Assembly: GCF_042408815.1 (NCBI RefSeq)
Contig: NZ_JBHOQR010000024.1
Coordinates: 62,001 to 126,000, forward strand
Direction of reading: 5' to 3'
DNA length: 64,000 nt
DNA from: Thermoflexus sp042408815
GTDB lineage: Bacteria; Chloroflexota; Anaerolineae; Thermoflexales; Thermoflexaceae
Part shown: one piece after another, positions 51,852 through 60,315 of the stretch
Position numbering within the stretch: the first letter of the stretch is position 1
Layout: the number at the start of each line of letters is the position of its first letter
Program-made: the position numbers and the translations under genes
Notes under the pieces: generated by a model
What the model was told of the DNA's origin: nothing
The model's input: the letters and a program-made list of their open reading frames with translations, nothing else
The model's database searches: none

Positions 51852-52817
51852 TCATCGCTGCCGACGGAGCTCCCCCTGCCCGACCAGGAACCGATACGCG
51901 AGGGCGCCCGCCAAAGCGACGGTGCGGCCGTCGGGATCCAGCGGCGGAGCGGTTTCGACCAGCTCCATCCCCAGACATGCCGGATGAGCGGCCAGCTGGC
52001 GCACCATCGTCAGCCCTTGAAAGGCAATCAGCCCCCCCGGGCTCGGCGCGGAGACCCCGGGGGCATACGCCGGATCGAACACATCCATATCCAGGCTGAT
52101 CCAGAACCCGGATGTCCCAACGGCCGCATGCACCAGCGCGGTTTGCACGATGGACTCTGGACCCGCTGTATGAACCCGAGCGGCCGGGATTCCATGGACG
52201 CCGTGCTGTCGGGCGATCTCATAGTAAGCGCGGCTGTTCCGCCCCCCAAGGAGCCCGATCTGCACCAGGTGAGGGCCCTGCAGGAGGCCTTCCTCCAGCA
52301 GACGCCGGAACGGCGTCCCGCTGGTGATCTCCCCTTCCAGAGGCGCTCGCAGATCATGATGCGCGTCGAACTGGATCACGCCGATGGGCTCTCCTCCCAG
52401 GCCCTCGCGTACGCCCCGGATGGTGGCATAAGAAAGCCCATGATCCCCGCCGAGCACCAGAAGGCGCAACCCTCGGCGGACAGCTTCAGCGATGACGGCG
52501 GAGACCCGCCGGTGGGTTTCGTGAACATCCGTATGGACCACGGCGACGTCCCCCAGATCAACGATGTGCAGGAGCCCAGCGAGATCCACCCCGCTCTCCA
52601 GATCGAAAGCCGTCATCCGGTAAAGGGCGCGCCGGATCGCCGCGGGGGCCTCGCGGGCGCCCCGCCGGCCGATGACCGTGGTGTCGAAGGGGATGCCGAT
52701 CAGCGCCACATGGGCTCCCACCGGATCCGCCCGGATTAGGTCGGCGATCCGGACATCGTGGGGATCCGGGGGAACGGGAGATTGATCCGGTGGACGAAGC
52801 CAGGCGAATGGGCTCAT
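51852..52817 (-). CDS. Arginase/agmatinase-family ureohydrolase
   Basis: 321 residues from ATG 52817. Binuclear manganese hydrolase with all metal motifs: GGDHGLSYA, IQFDAHHDLR and SLDMDVFDP. Substrate could be agmatine, formimidoylglutamate, guanidinopropionate or arginine; not decidable. The C-terminal part ends QGELRRQR. ATG 52817 lacks a clear SD; an in-frame ATG at 52886 would overlap acpS by 44 bases. It follows acpS on the same strand. Confidence 0.9.
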   Translation of the reverse strand: MSPFAWLRPPDQSPVPPDPHDVRIADLIRADPVGAHVALIGIPFDTTVIGRRGAREAPAAIRRALYRMTAFDLESGVDLAGLLHIVDLGDVAVVHTDVHETHRRVSAVIAEAVRRGLRLLVLGGDHGLSYATIRGVREGLGGEPIGVIQFDAHHDLRAPLEGEITSGTPFRRLLEEGLLQGPHLVQIGLLGGRNSRAYYEIARQHGVHGIPAARVHTAGPESIVQTALVHAAVGTSGFWISLDMDVFDPAYAPGVSAPSPGGLIAFQGLTMVRQLAAHPACLGMELVETAPPLDPDGRTVALAGALAYRFLVGQGELRRQR

Positions 52818-52842
52818 CGGGTGTTTCGCGAGGAATGGAAGA

Positions 52843-53223
52843 TCATGCGCCGGTCGAGACCACCACCGCGATGGCGAAACCACCATCGTGGGTCATGCTC
52901 ACCGCCCATTGCTTCAAACCCAGCACCCGGGCGCGTTCCGCCGCCCATCCGTGCAGGTGCACGTGGGGCTGCCCCCGGTGGTCGGGCAGGATCTCCACGT
53001 CGTGGAACCCGATGCCCTCGCGGGCCATGATCCGCAGGCCAACCCCCAGCGCCTTCGCCGTCGCCTCTTTCGCGGCGAATCGCGCGGCGTATTCGAATAC
53101 CTTCCCCTGACAGGCGCGGCGCTCCGCCGGCGTGAACACCCGCCGGAGGAAGCGTTCGCCGAATCGGGCCACCGCCCGCTCCACCCGCTGGATCTCGATG
53201 ATATCAATCCCGATCGCCACCAT
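52843..53223 (-). CDS. acpS: Holo-acyl carrier protein synthase
   Basis: 126 residues. Transfers phosphopantetheine from CoA to acyl carrier protein. Starts MVAIGIDIIEIQRVERAV with the Mg-binding Asp in GIDIIEI; FAAKEATAKALG supplies the second ligand Glu, and SMTHDGGFAIAVV replaces the usual SLSHD, a small deviation. SD is weak (GAGAG). Neighbour genes: an alpha/beta hydrolase upstream and the ureohydrolase downstream; no fatty acid genes adjoin. Confidence 0.93.
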   Translation of the reverse strand: MVAIGIDIIEIQRVERAVARFGERFLRRVFTPAERRACQGKVFEYAARFAAKEATAKALGVGLRIMAREGIGFHDVEILPDHRGQPHVHLHGWAAERARVLGLKQWAVSMTHDGGFAIAVVVSTGA

Positions 53224-53242
53224 CTACAGATCTCTCGCGGGC

Positions 53243-54046
53243 TCAAAGGGGATCCTTCCAGAGGCCAGGGCTGTCGCATGAACAACCGCTGCGATCCAGG
53301 AATGATCGTATGGCCTTCGCCACCGCCTCCGGCTGCTCCAGCATCACCATATGACCCGCCCCCTCGATCCGCACCAGCTCGGCCTTTGGGATATGGGCCG
53401 CCAGATATTCCGCATACCGGATCGGCGTCATCCGGTCCGCCGTGCCACCGATGACCAGGGTGGGCGCCCGGATCTCCCCTAGGCGATCCATCACATCGAA
53501 GGCATCACACGCCCGGTAATCCCCTTCAACGACCGCCGGATCCGCAGCGAGCAGCATACGACGTCCTTCCTCGACCAGCCGGGCCGGCGGGTTTTCTCCC
53601 CAACTCCATTCCACGATGAGTTCCACCGTGCGGGGGAAATCCGTCCGCAATCCCTCTAGGATCAACGGGCTGACCCGGAGTCGGGCGCCTGTGGCCACCA
53701 GGACGAGTGCCGCGACCCATTCCGGGTTGTGGAGGGCGGCCCACAGGGCGATGGCGCCGCCCATGGAGTGCCCCACCCAGACGGCGCGGGAAAGTCCGAC
53801 CCTCTCCATCCAGTTTACAATCCGATCCGTGTATTCGGCGATGGAGGATCGCCCGCGCCCGCGAGAGCGGCCATGGCCTGGAAGATCCAGGGCATAAACG
53901 GTGGCCCCGGGCAGGTTCCGCAGGGCCCCTGGCCACACCTGATGGGATTCCCCCGCCCCGTGGATCAAAACCAGGGTGTGACATGCCTCCGGATCCCGGT
54001 GGACCGCGTAATAGATCACATCCTCGCCGATCGTTTGCTCGGGCAT
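53243..54046 (-). CDS. Alpha/beta hydrolase
   Basis: 267 residues. Nucleophile elbow VGHSMGGA (Ser about 94), oxyanion LIHGAGESHQVW, acid in VIGGTADRMTP and catalytic His in IEGAGHMVMLEQPE. Similar to esterase/lipase-type or C-C hydrolases of the BioH/MhpC group; the substrate is not predictable. ATG 54046 has AGGAG upstream. It precedes acpS by 20 bases. Confidence 0.9.
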   Translation of the reverse strand: MPEQTIGEDVIYYAVHRDPEACHTLVLIHGAGESHQVWPGALRNLPGATVYALDLPGHGRSRGRGRSSIAEYTDRIVNWMERVGLSRAVWVGHSMGGAIALWAALHNPEWVAALVLVATGARLRVSPLILEGLRTDFPRTVELIVEWSWGENPPARLVEEGRRMLLAADPAVVEGDYRACDAFDVMDRLGEIRAPTLVIGGTADRMTPIRYAEYLAAHIPKAELVRIEGAGHMVMLEQPEAVAKAIRSFLDRSGCSCDSPGLWKDPL

Positions 54047-54162
54047 CTTCTTTCAGCTCCTGCAGGGATCTGAAAGCCTGGCAGGCGCCTCCGGTTGGCC
54101 CTCCGGGTCCCGAGATGTTTCCCCTTCGTTAACCCCCTCTAAGATCGCTGGCGACGGTTGTT

Positions 54163-55524
54163 TCACAGACCGGGCGAGCCTTCATCCCCCTGCGCGGCCT
54201 CCTCCGTCCGCCTCAGCCCCCACAGCAACACAAGGGCCAGCGTATAGAATCCGAAGGAGAGAGCGAACAGGCCCCGATAGCCGATGAGATCTACGATCAG
54301 GCCGCCCAGGGACGTAGAGAGCAGAGCAATCCCCAGAAGCGTGTTCGTGAGGCCAATCGTGAGGGGCCGGTCATGGCCAGGGGCAATGTCCAACAGCATC
54401 GACATCCCTCCAATGGCCGCCCCCGAAGCATGAGCCCCGCTCAGGACGAACACCGGAAGCATCAGCCAGGCGGACAGGGTGTGCCATGGCAGGCTCAGGG
54501 GCCCAACCAGCAGTGCCCACAGCGCGCCGAGCATGCCGCACAGAGCGGCTTTCTCCAGCACGGCCCGATGCCCCTGCCGAAGACTGATCCAACTCCACAG
54601 CACGTTCGAGAGCAGGGAGGCCCCGACGTTGAAACCCAGATAGAGCCCGATCATCGCGTCAGGCACCCCGAGCTCTCGGACCGCATAGGCGGTGAAGAAC
54701 GGTGTGGCCAGGGCGGCCCACATGAAGGCGATCCGGGCCCCCAGAAAGAGACGATACGAAGGCCGTCGCCACAGGGCCTGGATGGCCTCTCGCCACGGCG
54801 TGAGGGAAGCGCGCCCATCCGGCACGGGGCTGGGCGGCTCCACCACCATGGCGAAGGCGGCCATCCCGATGGACGTGAATACCGCGAAAATCAGGAATAA
54901 GAGGGCCACATTGTGGGGGAAAGACAAGCCGGCCCGCTCTTCCAGGAGGAGACGAACCATGCTGCTGGCAGCCAGCCCCAGGAGCCCGCCGAAAAAGAGC
55001 CGGGCCGCGAAGAACACCCCGCGCTGACGAGGCGGGATGGTCTTGCCCACGATCTCCATGAACGGCAGGCCGGAGATCCCGGAAGCCAGGGAGATCACAA
55101 AATATGGAATAAAGAAAGCGAGGAGCATCCCCTTCGGATGCGGGGCCGTCCGCCAGACCCCCAGCGCCATGGCGAAGGCGCCGAGGGCGCGCACCAGGGC
55201 CATCCGCCGGTAGAGGCCCATGGAGTAGACCTGATAGCGCATCCATCGGGAAACCAGCAATTGCGGGAGGAACCATAATCCATCTCGCATCGGGGAGACC
55301 AGCGCCAACAGAAAATTGGGAGCGCCCAGGCGGGAAAGGAACCAGACCAACACCAGATTGGGATCCAGGACGGTTTCAGCGAAGATGAAAAGCGCCCCAT
55401 TCACCACTCCCGCGGTGAAATTCCGGCGGAGATGGGGATCGCGGGCCTCCTCCGGCGAGAGCAGGGAAGCCCGAAGCCGCGCGGATCGCATCCGCCAATC
55501 CCGCCAGACCCGCATGGCCCTCAT
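54163..55524 (-). CDS. MFS transporter
   Basis: 453 residues, about twelve transmembrane segments, N-terminal cytoplasmic basic region. VFFAARLFFGGLLGLAAS and an RRPSYRLFLGARIAF central loop suit a major facilitator; ligand unknown. The family member type appears close to MFS proteins annotated only by fold. Start overlaps the prsW stop by four bases (ATGA), so the two are coupled. Confidence 0.85.
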   Translation of the reverse strand: MRAMRVWRDWRMRSARLRASLLSPEEARDPHLRRNFTAGVVNGALFIFAETVLDPNLVLVWFLSRLGAPNFLLALVSPMRDGLWFLPQLLVSRWMRYQVYSMGLYRRMALVRALGAFAMALGVWRTAPHPKGMLLAFFIPYFVISLASGISGLPFMEIVGKTIPPRQRGVFFAARLFFGGLLGLAASSMVRLLLEERAGLSFPHNVALLFLIFAVFTSIGMAAFAMVVEPPSPVPDGRASLTPWREAIQALWRRPSYRLFLGARIAFMWAALATPFFTAYAVRELGVPDAMIGLYLGFNVGASLLSNVLWSWISLRQGHRAVLEKAALCGMLGALWALLVGPLSLPWHTLSAWLMLPVFVLSGAHASGAAIGGMSMLLDIAPGHDRPLTIGLTNTLLGIALLSTSLGGLIVDLIGYRGLFALSFGFYTLALVLLWGLRRTEEAAQGDEGSPGL

Positions 55525-56729
55525 TCCCTATGTGGAGGATAGTGAGACGCTTCTACCTCCCCCAGCATCGGCAGCGCCCACCCCAGCCCCCCGATCACCA
55601 GAAGCAACACCGCCCCCATTCCGATCATCGCCGGGGGAAGCGCCAGAGCACGGGCCTCCGGGGAGAGCGGAGCGATGAACAGGCCGCTCAGGACGATGGC
55701 CCCCGCGTTCCAGAGGCCATGGAGGAGCCAGGCGAACAGATAGGCGATCGCTCCTTCGAGGAAGCGGCCCCGACGCACTCGATCCCAGGCCCATCCCATG
55801 AGCCCGCCGTTCAAAACGTGAAGCGCGGTCGCCCCCAGGCGGCCGATGGCCGTGGAGGTCCATGGGATCCCCGGTTGCCAGCTTAACATGCTCTCCGCCA
55901 GGGCAAAGCCTGCTCCCCCCATCGCCCCATACAGGATCAGCGAAACCCCAGAGGCAGCCGGATCCCGCATCCGCAGTCCAGCGGGAAGGGCCTTGAGGGC
56001 TTCCTCAATAGCCGGGACCCAGATAACGGCTAGGATCAGGATCCCGATCCATAGCCATGGATCCCTCACCAGGCCCTCCGGGGGCATCGAGAGCCGCTCA
56101 GGGGTGAAGCCCTGGGGAAACCACCGGTTGACAAATCCGGGGCCTTCCACCAGGATTCGCAATGCCAGCATGAGGAGAATCAGTGTGGCCCCCACGATGC
56201 CTTCCAGGAACAGAGCCAGCGCCGGGACCAGGAGGCTGCCCAGGCTCAGCGCCCACCACCCGGCGCGCCGGGACCACGGGGCGCGCAGCCGCCAGCACAG
56301 GAGGTTGAACCCCAGAAAGGGTCCCAGCGCAGACACTCCCACGTGGAAGGGCAGGACCAGAACGGACAATCGGGGGCCAAAGGCTTCTGCCATGGCCCCA
56401 CATCCGATCAGGATTAAAAGGAAAAGCAAAGTCCGCCCCATGGCCCGGATCTCCGTTCCACGCCATAGGGCATCGGGCTCGCCCCGCGCGATCCGCCTCC
56501 CTTCCCGGAAAAGCCCGCCCCCAACCAACAGGCCGAGAGCCGGCAGCCCGGGAGCAGGGATCGGCAGCCGGAGCATCGCCGCAAGGGCGGCCAGGCCCAG
56601 CCAGAGGCCGAACAACAGACCTCCTGCCAGCGCTCCGGCCCCCATCCACAGGAGCCCGGCGGATGAAGCATATGCGGGAATGCCTGCCCGAACGATCGGC
56701 GAAGAGACCTCGGGGTGCGAAGGATTCAT
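55521..56729 (-). CDS. PrsW-family intramembrane metalloprotease
   Basis: 402 residues, about ten hydrophobic segments. Family M82 motifs: VPAIEEALKALPAGL (conserved EE), GAGFALAESML (F-E box) , ALHVLNGGLMGWAW and LLHGLWNAGAI with the histidines expected for metal binding. In Bacillus PrsW starts anti-sigma cleavage; the target here is unknown. Start ATG 56729 with GGAG at 7 bases; ATG 56744 lacks an SD. Coupled to the MFS gene. Confidence 0.87.
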   Translation of the reverse strand: MNPSHPEVSSPIVRAGIPAYASSAGLLWMGAGALAGGLLFGLWLGLAALAAMLRLPIPAPGLPALGLLVGGGLFREGRRIARGEPDALWRGTEIRAMGRTLLFLLILIGCGAMAEAFGPRLSVLVLPFHVGVSALGPFLGFNLLCWRLRAPWSRRAGWWALSLGSLLVPALALFLEGIVGATLILLMLALRILVEGPGFVNRWFPQGFTPERLSMPPEGLVRDPWLWIGILILAVIWVPAIEEALKALPAGLRMRDPAASGVSLILYGAMGGAGFALAESMLSWQPGIPWTSTAIGRLGATALHVLNGGLMGWAWDRVRRGRFLEGAIAYLFAWLLHGLWNAGAIVLSGLFIAPLSPEARALALPPAMIGMGAVLLLVIGGLGWALPMLGEVEASHYPPHRE

Positions 56730-56798
56730 CTCCGAGCTCCACATTTCTGGAATTTACACCACAGGCTTCCTAAGGGATCCCACGGGCGCCCGACCCGC

Positions 56799-58013
56799 CT
56801 ATGGCTGTTCTTCGACGATCACCTCCAGCAGCCGATCTCCGGGCGGCGCCCCCGGCTCCGCCTCCGGATTCCGCGGACGCAGCATCCGGACCACCTCCAA
56901 TCCCTCCACCACGCGCCCGAAGAGCGTGTAGCGGCCATTCAGCTGAGGCAGCGGCGCCATCGTGATGAAGAACTGGCTCCCATTGGTATTCGGGCCCGCG
57001 TTCAGCATCCCGACCATGCCCGGCGCATCGAGCGTCAGGGTCGCCGTGATCTCATCCGGGATCGTGTAACCAGGCCCCCCGAACCCTGTTCCGCTGGGAT
57101 CCCCGGTGATGGCAACCACATCGGTGATCACATAATGAAAGGTGATATCGTTATACCACCCCTGTCGGGCCAGGAAGACAAAATTGTTGACGGTCAGGGG
57201 CGCCCGGTCAGCGAAAAGCTCGATCACGACATCCCCCTTCTCGGTCTTCAGCACGGCCCGGTAGCGGTGGGCTGGATCAATGCTCATCGGGGGCGGGGCC
57301 TTGAACTGCCGATCCTGCAGCCGGGCCAGCTTCACCATCGCCTCCAGATGGGCATATTCTAGGTAATTCAGGGCCTGGGGCCATGGTTGGCCGTTCACCA
57401 GTAGGAAGGGCGTGCCGGGGAGCCCCAGGGCCACCGCTTCAGCGTAGGCCGCTTCGACCTTCGCTCGATAACGGCCCTCCTCCAGATCCCGGCGGAATCG
57501 CTCCACGTCCAGGCCCAGAGATTGAGCAGCCGAGATCAGGGTGGCGGTGATGTTCGAGCTGGCAATCCATTGCGCCTGATGATCGTAAAGCCAGTCATGC
57601 ATCTCCCAGAACTTCCCCTGGGCACCGGCGGCCTCGCTCGCCTCCGCAGCGATCATGGCTTTATCGTGGATGGTCCGCAGGGGGAAATGCCGGTATACCA
57701 CACGCACCTCATCAGGATAGGCGTCTACCAGACGCCGGAGCAGCGGCGCAAGCTGCCCACAGTAGGGTCACTGGAAATCGCCCCATTCGATGAAGGTGAC
57801 CCGCGCTTCTGGGGCTCCCTTGCTCCAGTCCTCCGGCGTCGGGAAAAGGATGCGCTGGAGATCTGGCGTGGCCGCCGGGGTCGCCCTGGAGGTGGGCTCC
57901 GGCGATGGGCTGGGCGACGGCGAGGCCGTCGGGGAGGGAGCTGGCATTGGACGAGCACACGCTGCCAGCATGAGCAACGGCCAGGTCACGCTCATCAGAA
58001 AGCGCTTTTGCAT
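56799..58013 (-). CDS. Candidate selenoprotein: DsbA-like thiol oxidoreductase fused to cyclophilin, lipoprotein
   Basis: 404 codons in one frame from ATG 58013, interrupted only by TGA at codon 82 (57768-57770). Signal peptide with lipobox LAAC (Cys19), Pro/Ser/Thr linker (20-60), DsbA-like thioredoxin fold (about 65-235: FIEWGDFQ, then TGA-PYC, cis-Pro GTP at 200-202) and a cyclophilin-type peptidyl-prolyl isomerase (about 250-404: GDVVIELFADRAPLTVNNFV broken into VVIELFADRAP and VNNFVFLA, NGSQFFI). The TGA falls exactly on the first Cys of DFQCPYC, so selenocysteine (UPYC) is likely. Expected at the outer membrane face, aiding folding of secreted proteins. Alternatives: true nonsense mutation or a sequencing error TGC/TGT to TGA. 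Confidence 0.85.
57738..57770 (-). promoter_or_regulatory. In-frame UGA with SECIS-like stem-loop
   Basis: TGA at 57768-57770, nine bases, then arms GGGCAGC (57752-57758) and GCTGCTC (57738-57744) with one G-U pair and a 7-base loop TTGCGCC containing G. The stem starts 10 bases after the UGA, close to the E. coli fdhF arrangement. Bacterial SECIS consensus is loose, so this supports but does not prove recoding. Confidence 0.6.
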
Positions 58014-58041
58014 CGAACGCTCCTTTCTTTAAATAGTCTCC

Positions 58042-58096
58042 GAGGCGCATCGGGATGCGCCCCGGCTGCTTGCTGCTGGAAACCGGCCTCAGTATA
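58042..58096 (-). promoter_or_regulatory. Extended -10 promoter and leader hairpin of the DsbA-cyclophilin gene
   Basis: TGTTATACT on the minus strand (TATACT at 58091-58096 with TG one base ahead), without a good -35. In the leader, GAGGCGCAT (58042-58050) and ATGCGCCCC (58055-58063) form a stem with a CGGG loop. SD AAAGGAG precedes ATG 58013. Confidence 0.55.
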
Positions 58097-58217
58097 ACAC
58101 AAGCGGAGAGATCTCCTGGGGGCTTGGACCAGCGGCGGCCGAAGAATCCCAACCGGAATATCCGGCGCGCTTGGAACGGAGTGGAGACCCCGCCATCCCC
58201 TTCCCGGAGGCCTGTCG

Positions 58218-59492
58218 ATGTTCGCCATCGGCTTTCGCTGTGGACGCTGTGGCGCGACCTACGATCTGGGGGAGGTTCGCTATGTCTGCCCCCGGGACGG
58301 CGCGGAGGGAACCCTCGACGTGTTGTATGACTACGATCGCCTGCGGGCCACCGTCAGCCCGAGGCAACTATGGGAGCAACCCCCCCGCTCCATCTGGCGC
58401 TACGCGCCGCTGCTTCCCCTGCGCCCGGACACTCTGCAACGGGTGGAGGGGGCAGGAGTTCTTCAGGCCGTCGGATGGACACCGTTGTATCGGGCGGAGC
58501 GGACAGCGCGGCGGCTGGGGTTACGGGCGATCTACATCAAGGATGACGGACGCAATCCCACCGCTTCCTTTAAGGACCGCGCCAGCGCGCTGGTGGCTCT
58601 GAAAGCCATCGAGGAAGGCGCCTCCGCGATCACCACCGCATCCTCCGGGAACGCCGCGGCGGCCCTGGCAGGTATAGCGGCGGCCCTGCATCTGCCCGCG
58701 ATCATCTTCGTTCCCCATACGGCTCCGGAGGCCAAAGTCGCCCAGCTCCTGATCTACGGCGCCCGGGTCTTCCTGGTGGAAGGCACCTATGACGCGGCCT
58801 TCGACCTGACCCTGGCGGCGGCCGAAGCCTTCGGCTGGTATTGCCGCAACACGGCGTATAACCCCTTCACGCGGGAAGGAAAGAAAACCGCTGCGTATGA
58901 GATCTGGGAGCAACTTCAGGGGCAGGTTCCGGATCGCGTGTTCGTCCCCGTCGGGGATGGCAACATCCTGAGCGGGCTCTGGAAGGGCTTTCGAGATCTA
59001 ACGGCGCTGGGCTGGATCGAACGCCCCCCTGCCCTGATGGGTGTCCAGGCCGAAGGATCCGCCGTGCTGGCCCGAGCCTGGGCAGAGGGGAGGGAGGAGA
59101 TCCGGCCGGAGCCGCCGCGCACCATCGCCGACAGTATCGCGGTGGGCCAGCCCCGGGATGCGCGCTTCGCCCTGCAAGCGGTGCGGGAGACCGGCGGGGC
59201 GTTTCTCACGGTCACCGATGAGGAGATCTTGACCGCGATGCGGACCCTGGCCCGAGAGGTCGGGGTGTTCGCCGAGCCGGCGGCGGCCGCCGCTTTCGCT
59301 GGGCTGGAGAAGGCGGTTCGGGAAGGTGGGATTGGGGAAACGGAAACCGTGGTCGTGATGATCACCGGCAACGGCCTGAAGGATATCGCCCGCGCGATGC
59401 ACGCGGTGAGGCAGGCCGATCGGATCTCCCCGGAAGTTCCAGCCGCCCTTCGGCAATTGCAGGAGGCGTTCCAATCCCATCCCCTTACATGA
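58218..59492 (+). CDS. thrC: Threonine synthase
   Basis: 424 residues. PLP enzyme making threonine from O-phosphohomoserine. N-terminal zinc-ribbon-like cysteines (CGRCGATY, YVCPRDG), the PLP lysine in NPTASFKDRAS, SSGNAAAALA phosphate loop and PVGDGNILSGLWKGF. GGAGG upstream of ATG 58218. Probably monocistronic; a 13-base palindrome follows the stop. A threonine dehydratase gene at 63645 might use its product. Confidence 0.93.
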   Translation: MFAIGFRCGRCGATYDLGEVRYVCPRDGAEGTLDVLYDYDRLRATVSPRQLWEQPPRSIWRYAPLLPLRPDTLQRVEGAGVLQAVGWTPLYRAERTARRLGLRAIYIKDDGRNPTASFKDRASALVALKAIEEGASAITTASSGNAAAALAGIAAALHLPAIIFVPHTAPEAKVAQLLIYGARVFLVEGTYDAAFDLTLAAAEAFGWYCRNTAYNPFTREGKKTAAYEIWEQLQGQVPDRVFVPVGDGNILSGLWKGFRDLTALGWIERPPALMGVQAEGSAVLARAWAEGREEIRPEPPRTIADSIAVGQPRDARFALQAVRETGGAFLTVTDEEILTAMRTLAREVGVFAEPAAAAAFAGLEKAVREGGIGETETVVVMITGNGLKDIARAMHAVRQADRISPEVPAALRQLQEAFQSHPLT

Positions 59493-59494
59493 CG

Positions 59495-59663
59495 CGTGGG
59501 GCACGGGATCCCCGTGCCCCACGGCGCCAGGAGGTGAGCCATGGGCCTGCCACTCCCCGGCCAGGCAGGCCTTGTGAAGTTTATCTCGAGAATGGGCATT
59601 GGTCAACTTTCGGCGAAAGGCTGTCGCCCATCCTGCGGAATGGGCGACCCACTGGGTCGCCCC
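59495..59663. repeat. Palindrome cluster after thrC
   Basis: Three perfect palindromes in 170 bases: a 13-base pair of arms (59495-59507, 59511-59523) with an ATC loop just after the thrC stop; 9-base arms GTCGCCCAT/ATGGGCGAC (59624-59632, 59641-59649); and 9-base arms GGGCGACCC/GGGTCGCCC (59643-59651, 59655-59663) that compete with the former. No U-tract. They may be a terminator plus REP-like elements. No gene seen from 59493 to 59685. Confidence 0.6.
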
Positions 59664-59685
59664 TGGACCCGCCGGGTCACCCCCT

Positions 59686-60104
59686 TTACGCAAGTTCTAC
59701 CCCATCCGAGCGAGTCCCTGCACATTCTTCGGGATGCTCCTCGCAATACGGACGAGTTCCCGGTAGCTGTCCCCGGTGAGCGGCTACCCACTCGTAGAGG
59801 GCGTCGGCAATCCTCCGGAAGAGGGGGATCCGATAAAGCGCTCGGATCCCTGGGCAACCCAGGGCCTCGCTGAGGGCGACCATGATCGCTGCGGCGCCCC
59901 GATGGTATGTGCCATCAGGCGTGATCGCCCACGCGGCCCGTTCGCACGCCTCCCGGGTCAAGCCATAACGCTCTGGAGCCCCCGGACGTTGAAAAGGCAC
60001 CAGCTGAACGCGATGCCTTCGGTCCCAGCGCTTCACCCACCGCGCCGCCCAGGTGCAGAAGCCACAGCTTCCATCGAAGATCAGGACCGTCTTCTTCCCT
60101 CCAT
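59686..60104 (-). pseudogene. DCC-family thiol-disulfide oxidoreductase-like gene with 5' frame disruption
   Basis: Reading upstream in the frame of 59686-60036 gives VLIFDGSCGFCTWAARW, the DxxCxxC hallmark of the DCC/DUF393 family, followed by VPFQRPGAPERYGL and YHRGAAAI. However that frame meets a TGA at 60109-60111 with no ATG, GTG or TTG between. A good SD (GGAGGGG) and ATG 60104 sit in another frame, so one base is lost or gained within the first codons (about 60090-60100), or the start is unusual (CTG 60084). About 130 residues in total. Redox partner unknown. Confidence 0.65.
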
Positions 60105-60315
60105 CGTTTCACGCCCCTCCGGCGATGTGATCCTGAAACCGTCAGCATGCTGGATCGCCCGAGCACTCCTCGCCTGCTTGCCTTTCTCCTTACGATGGCA
60201 AGATCTTGGAGAGGGGCAATCCCTTTCGAAAGCGCGGCCCGCGGCTTGCTCCGCGGGTCCCATAAAGCTCTATAATGGCAAACGCAGAAGCCATGACTCG
60301 CCCTTGGAGAAGTAT
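60105..60315. promoter_or_regulatory. Promoter region of the sugar reductase operon
   Basis: TATAAT at 60271-60276 with TTGCTC 19 bases upstream (60246-60251). A stem CCCGCGG/CCGCGGG (60238-60244, 60251-60257) overlaps the -35. SD GGAGAAG precedes ATG 60316. No gene seen in the remaining part. Confidence 0.55.

Noticed and set aside
60109..60111. TGA upstream of the DCC motif read as selenocysteine
   Set aside because: The sequence ahead of this TGA has no family similarity and the stop does not replace a conserved Cys; a frameshift at the start is simpler.
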